Source of the DNA: an uncultured Blautia sp.
GTDB taxonomy: Bacteria; Bacillota; Clostridia; Lachnospirales; Lachnospiraceae
Direction: 5' to 3'
Length of the DNA stretch: 15,583 nt
Assembly (NCBI GenBank): GCA_946629475.1
Contig: CAMOXX010000038.1
Coordinates: forward strand, 1-15,583
Made by a program: the position numbers and the translations under genes
Notes under the pieces: model-generated
What the model saw: only the letters and a program-made list of their open reading frames with translations
Databases searched by the model: none
Told to the model about the DNA's origin: nothing
Shown: positions 1 through 5,652 of the stretch, piece by piece
How the letters are laid out: each line of letters begins with the position of its first letter
How positions within the stretch are numbered: position 1 is the stretch's first letter

Positions 1-36
1 GTCATTGGGAACAGTTTTCTCTGAATCATCTTTTTG

Positions 37-72
37 GACGTAAAGAAATGTGATTTTCACATTCTTTACGTC
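37..72. repeat. Inverted repeat unit 1 (GACGTAAA arms)
   Basis: A 36-bp near-perfect inverted repeat. The left arm is 37-53, the loop is TTT at 54-56 and the right arm is 57-72; the only imperfection is one extra A in the left arm. It starts with GACGTAAA and ends with TTTACGTC, as does the second unit at 100-135. It lies beyond the 3' end of the minus-strand tmcAL gene. The stem is AT-rich, so it is a weak candidate for an intrinsic terminator, although a short A/T run adjoins it. It could instead be a protein-binding site or part of a dispersed repeat. The structure is certain; the function is unknown. Confidence 0.75.
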
Positions 73-99
73 TGCGCAATACTATCGGTTGCCTTCGCG

Positions 100-135
100 G
101 ACGTAAATCTCGCGACAACAACAAATCTTTACGTC
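100..135. repeat. Inverted repeat unit 2 (GACGTAAA arms)
   Basis: A second 36-bp unit starting with GACGTAAA (100-107) and ending with TTTACGTC (128-135). Its outer arms and length are the same as those of the unit at 37-72, and it lies exactly 63 bp further on. The interior is unrelated and not self-complementary, so only the outer 8-9 bp pair. The shared ends with different middles suggest paired recognition sites rather than a simple duplication. Confidence 0.6.
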
Positions 136-144
136 CCGCGCACA

Positions 145-235
145 GCCTGCTTCATCCGCATGACAGAGCACGCCCCAAGTCTTTTCAACCAGCAGCAAGC
201 AAGCTTGCGCAGGCTCAGGACTTGGGGCGCTGTAA
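145..235. repeat. Diverged third copy (C) of the tmcAL-region hairpin repeat
   Basis: This segment aligns almost without gaps to the distal two thirds of the repeats at 1594-1716 and 1755-1877. Shared elements are TTCATCC (151-157), GCACGCCCCAA (168-178), a central stem closing on a CAAG loop, and the tail ending TGTAA (231-235). The outer arms CGCCCCAAGTC (171-181) and GACTTGGGGCG (219-229) pair perfectly, and an inner GCAAG/CTTGC stem surrounds the CAAG loop. It abuts the tmcAL stop codon (238-236 on the minus strand), so a tmcAL transcript would fold it directly after translation ends. There is no following U tract in either direction, so it is not a classical intrinsic terminator. Confidence 0.65.
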
Positions 236-1561
236 TTATAAAACAATCATTTGGTGTTGGTATTCATGCACAAATGGCCGGCCTGTTTTCAGGCTTTTCA
301 CAGCTTCATAAAGGTTGGAAGCGTTCACTGTCAGTTCATAGTCAGTCAGCACAGAAGGTGAAAGCGAAGTACAGCCGGATGGACGCGATATCAGCGGGAT
401 CCGGCTTTTTTTATGGATTTCGGACAGTAGGTAAGAGGAATCCTTTCGAAATCCAAGGATTCTTGCATAGCCGGCGTTATGTCGAATCTCTTTGATGCCG
501 AGCAGGATATGAATCAGGGAGCGCTGTACTCTGGTGTAAGTGTAGTTTTTCGTTTTTACTTCAGCCGCGAACGATTCAAACCCTGCGAATCGATTCCGAA
601 ACTGCAGGATTCGTTTTCCGAGCTCAGGGGTTACATCCTGGTACTCCGAGATTCCCGGCCAGTTCTCCTTCAGAAGCTGGTAAAAAAGGATCTGGTCAAA
701 ATCCTCGGGAAAGATAAGCCACCCTTCCGAGGCGGCAGAGACAAGCTTCGGAGAAAGACTATCCGGAAGCACCTGCGGCTGATTCCACGAGAGTCCTTCC
801 GGAGGCACCTGTTCCGGTAAGAGATCAACCGGAAGCACCTGCGGCTGATTCAATGAGAGTCCTTCCGGCACCACCTGCTCCGGGGTGAAATCCGCTTTAC
901 CTTTCGAGATTCCATAAAGCACTTTCCGCAGGGCAGCAGCGGAGGAGAAGCCGCAGGACAGTATTTCCTCCGAGTGATATCCGCTTCCTTCCCGGTGCAG
1001 CGGGCAGGGGGTAATGGTGCTGCCGAGCTTTAAAATGCTGCGGCAGTACTCGACTCCGAGGATATTGTTCGGTTCTGAGAGAAGAGAGGCCTCTTTTTCG
1101 AAACCCTGCTCCTTCATTGCGGAAGCCCGGGCGTCGGGAAATGACATTCCGGCGGAGAGCGCTGTTTTGAGGGCTTCCCTGTATGCCGGAGGTTCAGTGT
1201 TCAAAAATGAAGCTGTCCTGAGAAATGAGGACGGATCAGGATTTTCATCCTCACATCCGAAGCACAGGCAGTCGACAATACCGAGAGCGTCGAGTAATGA
1301 CACGGCGCCGGATGCGAAAAACTCTGCCGAGCCGACTGCATTGGCAGCCGGAATTTCAAGGACGAGGTCAGCTCCTGCCGAAAGGGCGGCTCTCGTCCTT
1401 TCGTATTTGTCAAGGACTGCGGGTGCCCCTCTCTGGACAAAGTCGCCGCTCATACAGACGACAATATAGCCGGCTCCGAGCGTTTCCCTCACATATTTCA
1501 GCTGATATGCATGACCTGTGTGAAATGGATTGTATTCCGCGATGATTCCGCAAACCTTCAT
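236..1561 (-). CDS. tmcAL: tRNA(Met) cytidine acetate ligase (TmcAL / YlbM family)
   Basis: A 441-residue protein with an HxGH nucleotidyltransferase fold. The family enzyme uses ATP and acetate to form N4-acetylcytidine at wobble position 34 of elongator tRNA-Met, stabilising decoding of AUG. Visible signatures are the start MKVCGIIAEYNPFHTGH (HTGH at 14-17), SGDFVQRG (38-45), a KYERTR-type helix near 52-57, and NNILGVEY (165-172). The start at 1561 fits the family N-terminus and has GGAGG 12 nt upstream. The frame stays open to 1747, but that extension is translated repeat DNA and is rejected. A duplicated 22-residue, Pro/Leu/Gln-rich insert at about 223-267 separates the catalytic half from the C-terminal helical half and makes the protein somewhat longer than the roughly 400-415 residues usual for the family. 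It is divergent from pta-ackA, which makes acetate, its substrate. The family assignment is secure; the activity is inferred. Confidence 0.93.
   Translation of the reverse strand: MKVCGIIAEYNPFHTGHAYQLKYVRETLGAGYIVVCMSGDFVQRGAPAVLDKYERTRAALSAGADLVLEIPAANAVGSAEFFASGAVSLLDALGIVDCLCFGCEDENPDPSSFLRTASFLNTEPPAYREALKTALSAGMSFPDARASAMKEQGFEKEASLLSEPNNILGVEYCRSILKLGSTITPCPLHREGSGYHSEEILSCGFSSAAALRKVLYGISKGKADFTPEQVVPEGLSLNQPQVLPVDLLPEQVPPEGLSWNQPQVLPDSLSPKLVSAASEGWLIFPEDFDQILFYQLLKENWPGISEYQDVTPELGKRILQFRNRFAGFESFAAEVKTKNYTYTRVQRSLIHILLGIKEIRHNAGYARILGFRKDSSYLLSEIHKKSRIPLISRPSGCTSLSPSVLTDYELTVNASNLYEAVKSLKTGRPFVHEYQHQMIVL
763..894. repeat. 66-bp in-frame tandem duplication inside tmcAL
   Basis: Two direct copies, 763-828 and 829-894, with a period of exactly 66 bp (22 codons). 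The first 23 bases of each are identical, and after three variable positions a further 14-base block is also identical. The protein gains two versions of a segment containing PEGLS-x-NQPQVLP (roughly residues 223-245 and 245-267). Because the period is a multiple of three the frame is kept. The segment lies between domains and is low in complexity, so it probably forms an exposed linker. Confidence 0.85.
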
Positions 1562-1573
1562 ACCTTTGCAAAG

Positions 1574-1578
1574 CCTCC
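1574..1578 (-). promoter_or_regulatory. Ribosome binding site deciding the tmcAL start
   Basis: GGAGG on the minus strand (CCTCC at 1574-1578) lies 12 nt upstream of the ATG at 1561-1559. The spacing is slightly long, but this is the only Shine-Dalgarno match near the conserved family N-terminus. The earlier in-frame ATG at 1603 has none and lies within repeat A. Confidence 0.6.
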
Positions 1579-1593
1579 AGGTTCGTTCCTTTT

Positions 1594-1716
1594 TGCCCGC
1601 CATTCGGATTCCATGGGGCCCCTGCCCCATTACATCCTCATGCCGGGGCACGCCCCAAATCCTCCCACCCACGTGCAGGCAAGCCTGCGTGGGTGGGAGG
1701 ACTTTGGGCGTTGTAA
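1594..1716. repeat. 123-bp structured repeat, copy A
   Basis: 120 of 123 positions are identical to copy B at 1755-1877, without indels (offset 161). It contains a long stem-loop: left arm 1650-1679, loop CAAG 1680-1683, right arm 1684-1711, with a TG bulge at 1674-1675 and one slipped base in each outer arm. A second hairpin at 1613-1630 has a 7-bp ATGGGGC/GCCCCAT stem and a CCCT loop. Extra GGGGC (1645-1649) and GCCCC (1652-1656) blocks allow alternative pairings. It ends 33 bp upstream of the tmcAL start codon and would be transcribed in the tmcAL leader. No T tract follows the stems, so an intrinsic terminator is unlikely. It could also be a dispersed MITE-like repeat. Confidence 0.88.
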
Positions 1717-1722
1717 GATTAC

Positions 1723-1754
1723 GGATTGTTCCGCACTGCGTGCTCACACAATCC
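1723..1754. other. Hairpin between repeat copies A and B
   Basis: The outer arms GGATTGT (1723-1729) and ACAATCC (1748-1754) pair over 7 bp. An inner GCAC (1733-1736) / GTGC (1740-1743) stem with a TGC loop sits inside. It fills almost all of the 38-bp spacer between the two 123-bp repeats, so the predicted tmcAL leader is structured nearly end to end. Confidence 0.5.
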
Positions 1755-1877
1755 TGCCCGCCATTCGGATTCCATGGGGCCCCTGCCCCATTTCATCCTC
1801 ATGTCGGGGCACGCCCCAAATCCTCCCACCCACGTGCAGGCAAGCCTGCGTGGGTGGAAGGACTTTGGGCGTTGTAA
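1755..1877. repeat. 123-bp structured repeat, copy B
   Basis: Differs from copy A only at 1793 (T for A), 1804 (T for C) and 1858 (A for G). Main stem-loop: left arm 1811-1840, loop CAAG, right arm 1845-1872; second hairpin at 1774-1791. The change at 1858 lies in the main stem, opposite C1825. In a plus-strand RNA it would give a C-A mismatch, but in a minus-strand RNA it gives a G-U wobble, so the structure is better kept in the tmcAL sense direction. The repeat stops 3 bp short of the predicted tmcAL -10 box. Confidence 0.88.
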
Positions 1878-1879
1878 TC

Positions 1880-1908
1880 ATCATATCATTAAAAAACTTG
1901 AAATACAA
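1880..1908 (-). promoter_or_regulatory. Predicted sigma-A promoter for tmcAL
   Basis: Read on the minus strand, TTGTAT (1908-1903) is followed after exactly 17 nt by TATGAT (1885-1880). The -10 matches consensus at five of six positions and the -35 at three of six. Transcription would start near 1873, inside the tail of repeat B, giving a leader of about 310 nt. The -35 box shares base 1903 with the -35 box of the opposing pta promoter. This is a prediction from motifs only. Confidence 0.5.
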
Positions 1909-1926
1909 CATTGGGCGCGCTATAAT
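1898..1926 (+). promoter_or_regulatory. Sigma-A promoter for pta-ackA
   Basis: TTGAAA (1898-1903) and a perfect TATAAT (1921-1926) are separated by 17 nt. The expected transcription start is near 1933, giving a leader of roughly 78 nt before the pta ATG. A small GTCC/GGAC hairpin and two AAGCC repeats lie in that leader but form no recognised riboswitch. It is the best-matching promoter upstream of pta. Confidence 0.8.
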
Positions 1927-2010
1927 AAACAGGTGTATTAAATATGAAGAGTCCTGCGGGACAAGCCTGAAAAAACAAGCCGGCTGATTCATGAAAGGAG
2001 CAGATAAGTC

Positions 2011-3012
2011 ATGGGATTCATTGATGTACTGAAACAAAGAGCAAAGGCAAATGTGAAAACGATCGTTCTTCCGGAGACCGAGGATAAAAGAACGCTGGAA
2101 GCTGCCGATAAGATCCTGAAAGAGGGTATCGCAAAGCTGGTCCTGATCGGCAATGAGGAAGAAGTAAAAAAGAGTGCTGCGGAGAGCGGACTGGATATTT
2201 CCGGCGCAAAGATCGTCGATCCGGCCACCTGTGAGAAGACTGCTGCCTACATCGACAAGCTTGTCGAGCTGAGACAGAAAAAGGGCATGACTCCCGAGCA
2301 GGCAAAGGAGATTCTTCTGAACCAGTACCTGTATTATGGCGTTATGATGGTAAAGATGGGCGATGCCGACGGTATGGTTTCGGGCGCCTGCCATTCTACA
2401 GCTGACACGCTGCGTCCCTGCCTCCAGATCCTGAAAACAGCTCCGGGAACCAAGCTTGTTTCCGCATTCTTCCTGATCGTTGTTCCGGACTGCGAGTATG
2501 GCGCAAACGGTGCTTTCGTATTTGGCGATTCCGGTCTTGTACAGGATCCGAATCCCGAAGAGCTGGCTGCGATCGCGAAATCCTCAGCCGAGTCCTTCCG
2601 CCTTCTCGTTCAGGAAGAGCCGGTTGTCGCAATGCTTTCTCATTCCACCAAGGGAAGCGCAAAGCACGCGCTGGTCGACAAGGTTATCGAGGCGACAGCT
2701 ATTGCCAAGGAACAGTATCCGGAGCTGAAGCTCGACGGAGAATTCCAGCTTGACGCGGCGATCGTTCCGAGCGTAGGTGCTTCCAAGGCTCCGGGCAGTG
2801 ATGTGGCAGGCAAGGCCAACGTCCTGATCTTCCCGAACCTGGATGCAGGCAACATCGGCTATAAGCTGGCTCAGCGTCTTGCAAAGGCAGAGGCTTACGG
2901 CCCTATAACACAGGGTATTGCCGCTCCGGTTAACGACCTTTCCCGCGGATGCTCCGCAGATGATATCGTAGGTGTAGTTGCCATCACAGCCGTACAGGCT
3001 CAGGCGAAGTAA
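2011..3012 (+). CDS. pta: Phosphate acetyltransferase
   Basis: 333 residues, the usual size of the short single-domain Pta. It converts acetyl-CoA and phosphate to acetyl phosphate and CoA in the cytoplasm, the first step of acetate formation. The PTA/PTB family signature is clear: an N-terminal KTIVLPETEDKRTLEAA block, DGMVSGACHSTADTLRP near the middle, and a C-terminal run with LDGEFQLDAAIVP, KAPGSDVAGKANVLIFP and DLSRGCS. The ATG at 2011 is preceded by AAGGAG (1995-2000) at 10 nt. It is followed 24 nt later by ackA with no terminator between, so the two form the classical pta-ackA pair, driven from the promoter at 1898-1926. Confidence 0.97.
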   Translation: MGFIDVLKQRAKANVKTIVLPETEDKRTLEAADKILKEGIAKLVLIGNEEEVKKSAAESGLDISGAKIVDPATCEKTAAYIDKLVELRQKKGMTPEQAKEILLNQYLYYGVMMVKMGDADGMVSGACHSTADTLRPCLQILKTAPGTKLVSAFFLIVVPDCEYGANGAFVFGDSGLVQDPNPEELAAIAKSSAESFRLLVQEEPVVAMLSHSTKGSAKHALVDKVIEATAIAKEQYPELKLDGEFQLDAAIVPSVGASKAPGSDVAGKANVLIFPNLDAGNIGYKLAQRLAKAEAYGPITQGIAAPVNDLSRGCSADDIVGVVAITAVQAQAK

Positions 3013-3036
3013 TATTGCTAAATAGGAGAACAAAAA

Positions 3037-4239
3037 ATGAATGTACTTGTAATTAACTGCGGAAGCTCTTCACTCAAATATCAGCTGATCGATTCCGATA
3101 CAGAAAACGTTCTTGCAAAAGGTCTCTGCGAGAGAATCGGCATCGACGGAAGGCTTGTATACCAGAAGGCCGGATGCGATAAGGAAATCACCGAGGCTCC
3201 GATGCCTACTCATAAAGAAGCGATCCAGCTGGTTCTGGATGCCCTGACAAACGAAAAAACAGGGGCGATCAAGAGCCTGAAGGAAGTGGACGCGATCGGC
3301 CACCGCGTTGTACACGGCGGCGAAAAATTTGCCTCCTCCGCACTTGTGACCGATGAGATGATCAAGGCAGTGGAAGAGTGCAGCGAGCTCGCGCCGCTCC
3401 ACAATCCCGCAAACCTGATCGGCATCCGTGTCTGCGCCGAGCTTATGCCGGGCGTACCGCAGGTCGGTGTGTTTGACACAGCTTTCCATCAGACAATGCC
3501 GCCGAAGGCTTATCTGTACGGCCTTCCGATCAAATACTACAAGGACTATAAAGTCAGAAGATACGGCTTCCACGGAACCAGCCACAGCTATGTTTCCAAA
3601 CGTGCAGTGGAATTCCTGGGACTTGATCCGGAAAACTCCAAAGTGATCGTATGCCACCTTGGAAACGGCTCTTCCATCAGCGCGGTTGTAAACGGCAAGT
3701 GCATCGACACAACCATGGGCCTTACCCCGCTGGAAGGACTTGTAATGGGAACCCGTTCCGGCAATATCGACCCGGCGATCATGGAGTATGTTGCAAAGAA
3801 GGAAAACCTGGATCTGTCGGGCATCATGAACGTGCTCAACAAGAAATCCGGCCTTCTGGGCATGTCCGGCGGTGTATCCAGCGACATGCGCGACCTTGAG
3901 GCGGCAGCAGAGGATAACAATAAGGACGCAAAGAACGCTCTGGATGTTCTGGCCTACGATGTAATCAAATTTGTAGGCGGATATGTTGCAGCGATGAACG
4001 GCGTTGACGCCATCGTTTTTACCGCCGGAATCGGCGAGAACGACGGCAAGGTCCGCGCGTCTGTAGTAAAGAACCTTGGGTACCTCGGTGTCACGCTTGA
4101 CAAGGAAGCAAACAAGAAGAGAGGCGAGGAGGTTGTGATCTCCACTCCGGATTCCAAGGTCAAAGTTGCCGTGATCCCGACAAATGAGGAACTGGCGATC
4201 TGCCGCGATACAGTCGCTCTGGTTTCTGGCAAAAAATGA
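3037..4239 (+). CDS. ackA: Acetate kinase
   Basis: 400 residues, the normal family length. It transfers the phosphoryl group of acetyl phosphate to ADP, giving acetate and ATP. The ASKHA-fold signatures are all present: NCGSSSLKYQL at the N-terminus (N7), HRVVHGG (R90), FDTAFHQ (D147), RRYGFHGTSH (H179), CHLGNGSSI, GTRSGNIDP (R240), FTAGIGEND and TNEELAICRD (E384). These positions match the catalytic and substrate-binding residues known for the Methanosarcina enzyme. AGGAG (3024-3028) sits 8 nt before the ATG. It is the second gene of the pta-ackA unit. No convincing intrinsic terminator follows; only an A/T-rich stretch separates it from the next promoter. Confidence 0.98.
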   Translation: MNVLVINCGSSSLKYQLIDSDTENVLAKGLCERIGIDGRLVYQKAGCDKEITEAPMPTHKEAIQLVLDALTNEKTGAIKSLKEVDAIGHRVVHGGEKFASSALVTDEMIKAVEECSELAPLHNPANLIGIRVCAELMPGVPQVGVFDTAFHQTMPPKAYLYGLPIKYYKDYKVRRYGFHGTSHSYVSKRAVEFLGLDPENSKVIVCHLGNGSSISAVVNGKCIDTTMGLTPLEGLVMGTRSGNIDPAIMEYVAKKENLDLSGIMNVLNKKSGLLGMSGGVSSDMRDLEAAAEDNNKDAKNALDVLAYDVIKFVGGYVAAMNGVDAIVFTAGIGENDGKVRASVVKNLGYLGVTLDKEANKKRGEEVVISTPDSKVKVAVIPTNEELAICRDTVALVSGKK

Positions 4240-4251
4240 TCGTTTTTTTCG

Positions 4252-4280
4252 TTGACAAACCCTGACCGGATATGTATAAT
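4252..4280 (+). promoter_or_regulatory. Consensus sigma-A promoter for DUF177-rpmF
   Basis: TTGACA (4252-4257) and TATAAT (4275-4280) are both perfect consensus, spaced 17 nt. The -35 begins 13 bp after the ackA stop. Start of transcription is expected near 4287, leaving about 20 nt before the DUF177 ATG. This is the strongest promoter by sequence in the window and separates the ribosomal and lipid gene run from the acetate genes. Confidence 0.9.
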
Positions 4281-4306
4281 GGGTTGAGTGTGGATAGGAG
4301 CAGATT

Positions 4307-4834
4307 ATGCGGATTCATTTGGCAGAGATTTCCGAATGTGACGGAAGGACGGAGCATTACACCCTACCTTTTGAAATGACGGAGCTCTACTATCAGGGAA
4401 AGTCATACCCGGTCAGTGCCGTCAGACCGATTTCGATCACGGCGGAAAACACCGGCAATCACGTCCTTAAAATTTACGGCGAAGCAGGCGTTGCTGTCAA
4501 TCTGCCCTGTGACCGGTGCCTTGAGGATGTCTGTACGGACATTTCGGTTACCTTCGATACCGAGATCGATTTCAAGCAGACAGGGGAGGACCGGATCAGG
4601 GACCTCGATGAGAGCAGTTATCTGAGCGGTACGGATCTTGACGTGGATCGTATGGTCTATCTTGAATTGCTGATGAACTGGCCACACAAGGTTCTCTGCA
4701 GGGAAGACTGCAAAGGCCTCTGCATGAATTGCGGGAGGAATCTCAATTTTGGCGACTGCGGCTGCTTAGAGGAGCCAAAGGATCCCCGCATGGCGGTGAT
4801 CAGCGATATATTCAGTAAATTTAAGGAGGTGTAG
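4307..4834 (+). CDS. YceD/DUF177 family protein
   Basis: 175 residues with the DUF177 (YceD, YlbN) architecture. Near the N-terminus is a PxxVTGPISITAENTG-like strand region. A CDRCLEDV segment lies in the middle, and the C-terminus carries a cysteine cluster (C131, C135, C139, C142, C151, C153) around the diagnostic DCKGLCMNCGRNLN. The family is linked by gene order to rpmF across bacteria and has been tied to 23S rRNA accumulation in E. coli and plants; its biochemical role is not settled. The cysteine cluster looks metal-binding, which is inference. AGGAG at 4296-4300 is 6 nt before the ATG. Its stop codon is 2 bp before the rpmF ATG, so the two are translated from one message. Confidence 0.93.
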   Translation: MRIHLAEISECDGRTEHYTLPFEMTELYYQGKSYPVSAVRPISITAENTGNHVLKIYGEAGVAVNLPCDRCLEDVCTDISVTFDTEIDFKQTGEDRIRDLDESSYLSGTDLDVDRMVYLELLMNWPHKVLCREDCKGLCMNCGRNLNFGDCGCLEEPKDPRMAVISDIFSKFKEV

Positions 4835-4836
4835 AT

Positions 4837-5019
4837 ATGTCCATTTGCCCAAAAAATAAAACTTCCAAAGCAAGACGCGATAAAAGAAGAGCTCAGTGGA
4901 AAATGAGCGCTCCGAATCTTGTAAAATGCAGCAAATGCGGTGCTCTTATGATGCCGCACAGAGTATGCAAGGCATGCGGAAGCTATAACAAAAAAGAGAT
5001 CATCAAAATCGAAGATTGA
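4837..5019 (+). CDS. rpmF: 50S ribosomal protein L32 (bL32)
   Basis: 60 residues, the normal size. The N-terminus is the basic bL32 type (CPKNKTSKARRDKRRAQW), followed by a zinc-ribbon with four cysteines, CSKC (31/34) and CKAC (44/47), so this is the zinc-binding form of the protein. AAGGAGG (4823-4829) is 7 nt before the ATG and overlaps the end of the DUF177 gene, a strong site as expected for a ribosomal protein. Confidence 0.97.
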   Translation: MSICPKNKTSKARRDKRRAQWKMSAPNLVKCSKCGALMMPHRVCKACGSYNKKEIIKIED

Positions 5020-5110
5020 TGGGGAAATTTGAGGCATAACAATTAGGTTACTGCTGATTTAACGGGGGGCGTTGCAGGATGCAAGGTCCCTCTTTCCATT
5101 CTGGTGTGAA

Positions 5111-5593
5111 ATGATGGTAAAAAATCCGATGACGACCCTGGTGTATCTGGAGAAGGACGGATGCTATCTGATGCTCCACAGGGTGTCAAAGAAAAATGAT
5201 GTGAATAAAGACAAATGGATCGGGGTCGGCGGACATTTCGAAGAGGGGGAGAGCCCTGAGGAATGCGCTGTGCGGGAGATTTTCGAGGAGACAGGCCTCA
5301 GGGCTTCGGCCCTCAGATTCCGCGCTCTTGTGACCTTTACACAGGAGGGGTACGGCACGGAGTACATGTGTCTCTATACGTCCGATTCCTTTACGGGCAC
5401 CCTGAAGGAGTGCGACGAAGGAATCCTTGAATGGGTTCCGAAGGATAAAATAAGAGCCCTGAATCTCTGGGAGGGTGATCTCATCTTCCTCGACCTGATC
5501 AGCAGTGACGCACCTTTCTTTTCACTGAAGCTGGTGTACAGCGGTGATCAGCTTACGGAGGCTGTCCTGGACGGCAGGCCTCTCAGCTCCTGA
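5111..5593 (+). CDS. NUDIX hydrolase, MutT / 8-oxo-dGTP diphosphatase-like
   Basis: About 160 residues with a complete NUDIX box at residues 41-63 (G-x5-E-x7-REIFEETGL), preceded by KDKWIGVGGHFEEGES. The start (TTLVYLEKDGCYLMLHR) and the LNLWEGDLIFLDLI segment match small Firmicutes MutT-like proteins annotated as 8-oxo-dGTP diphosphatases. They hydrolyse a nucleoside diphosphate linked to another group with Mg2+; the exact substrate cannot be read here. Start choice is uncertain: ATG codons lie at 5111, 5114 and 5129, none with a good Shine-Dalgarno. A TTG at 5072 would add 13 residues unlike the family and has a G-run too close to it. It lies 91 bp after rpmF and 59 bp before plsX, interrupting the common rpmF-plsX adjacency. 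Confidence 0.85.
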   Translation: MMVKNPMTTLVYLEKDGCYLMLHRVSKKNDVNKDKWIGVGGHFEEGESPEECAVREIFEETGLRASALRFRALVTFTQEGYGTEYMCLYTSDSFTGTLKECDEGILEWVPKDKIRALNLWEGDLIFLDLISSDAPFFSLKLVYSGDQLTEAVLDGRPLSS

Positions 5594-5640
5594 CAGGAGG
5601 GGCATGGCAATATTCATTGGAAGGGGGACAATCTCCCTAT

Positions 5641-5645
5641 GGAGG
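5641..5645 (+). promoter_or_regulatory. Ribosome binding site deciding the plsX start
   Basis: GGAGG lies 7 nt before the ATG at 5653. This excludes the in-frame upstream ATG-like start near 5617, which would add 12 residues absent from the PlsX family and would place this site inside the coding region. Confidence 0.8.
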
Positions 5646-5652
5646 AATCATT

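Noticed and set aside
1..135. A short CRISPR array with 36-bp repeats
   Set aside because: The two 36-bp units share only their outer 8-9 bases, and there are only two units with no cas genes; this is not a CRISPR repeat pattern.
34..495. Plus-strand open frame of 153 residues over the left non-coding region
   Set aside because: It crosses the inverted repeats and runs antisense into tmcAL; no ribosome binding site and no recognisable domain.
1562..1747. N-terminal extension of tmcAL by 62 residues
   Set aside because: The extension is translated from repeat A and the spacer, has no Shine-Dalgarno site, and lies before the conserved family start MKVCGIIAEYNPFHTGH.
1594..1877. Insertion sequence or MITE with terminal inverted repeats
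   Set aside because: The ends of the 123-bp units are not inverted copies of each other and no target-site duplication flanks them. A mobile origin remains possible but is not supported directly.
1744..2394. Minus-strand open frame of 216 residues crossing pta and repeat B
   Set aside because: It is antisense to the clear pta gene and its C-terminal end is repeat DNA; no family resemblance and no start signals.
4232..4252. Intrinsic terminator after ackA
   Set aside because: There is an A-run and a T-run but no GC-rich stem between them.
5072..5110. TTG start for the NUDIX gene
   Set aside because: It adds 13 residues not typical of the family and its nearest G-rich stretch is only 2 nt away, too close to act as a ribosome binding site.
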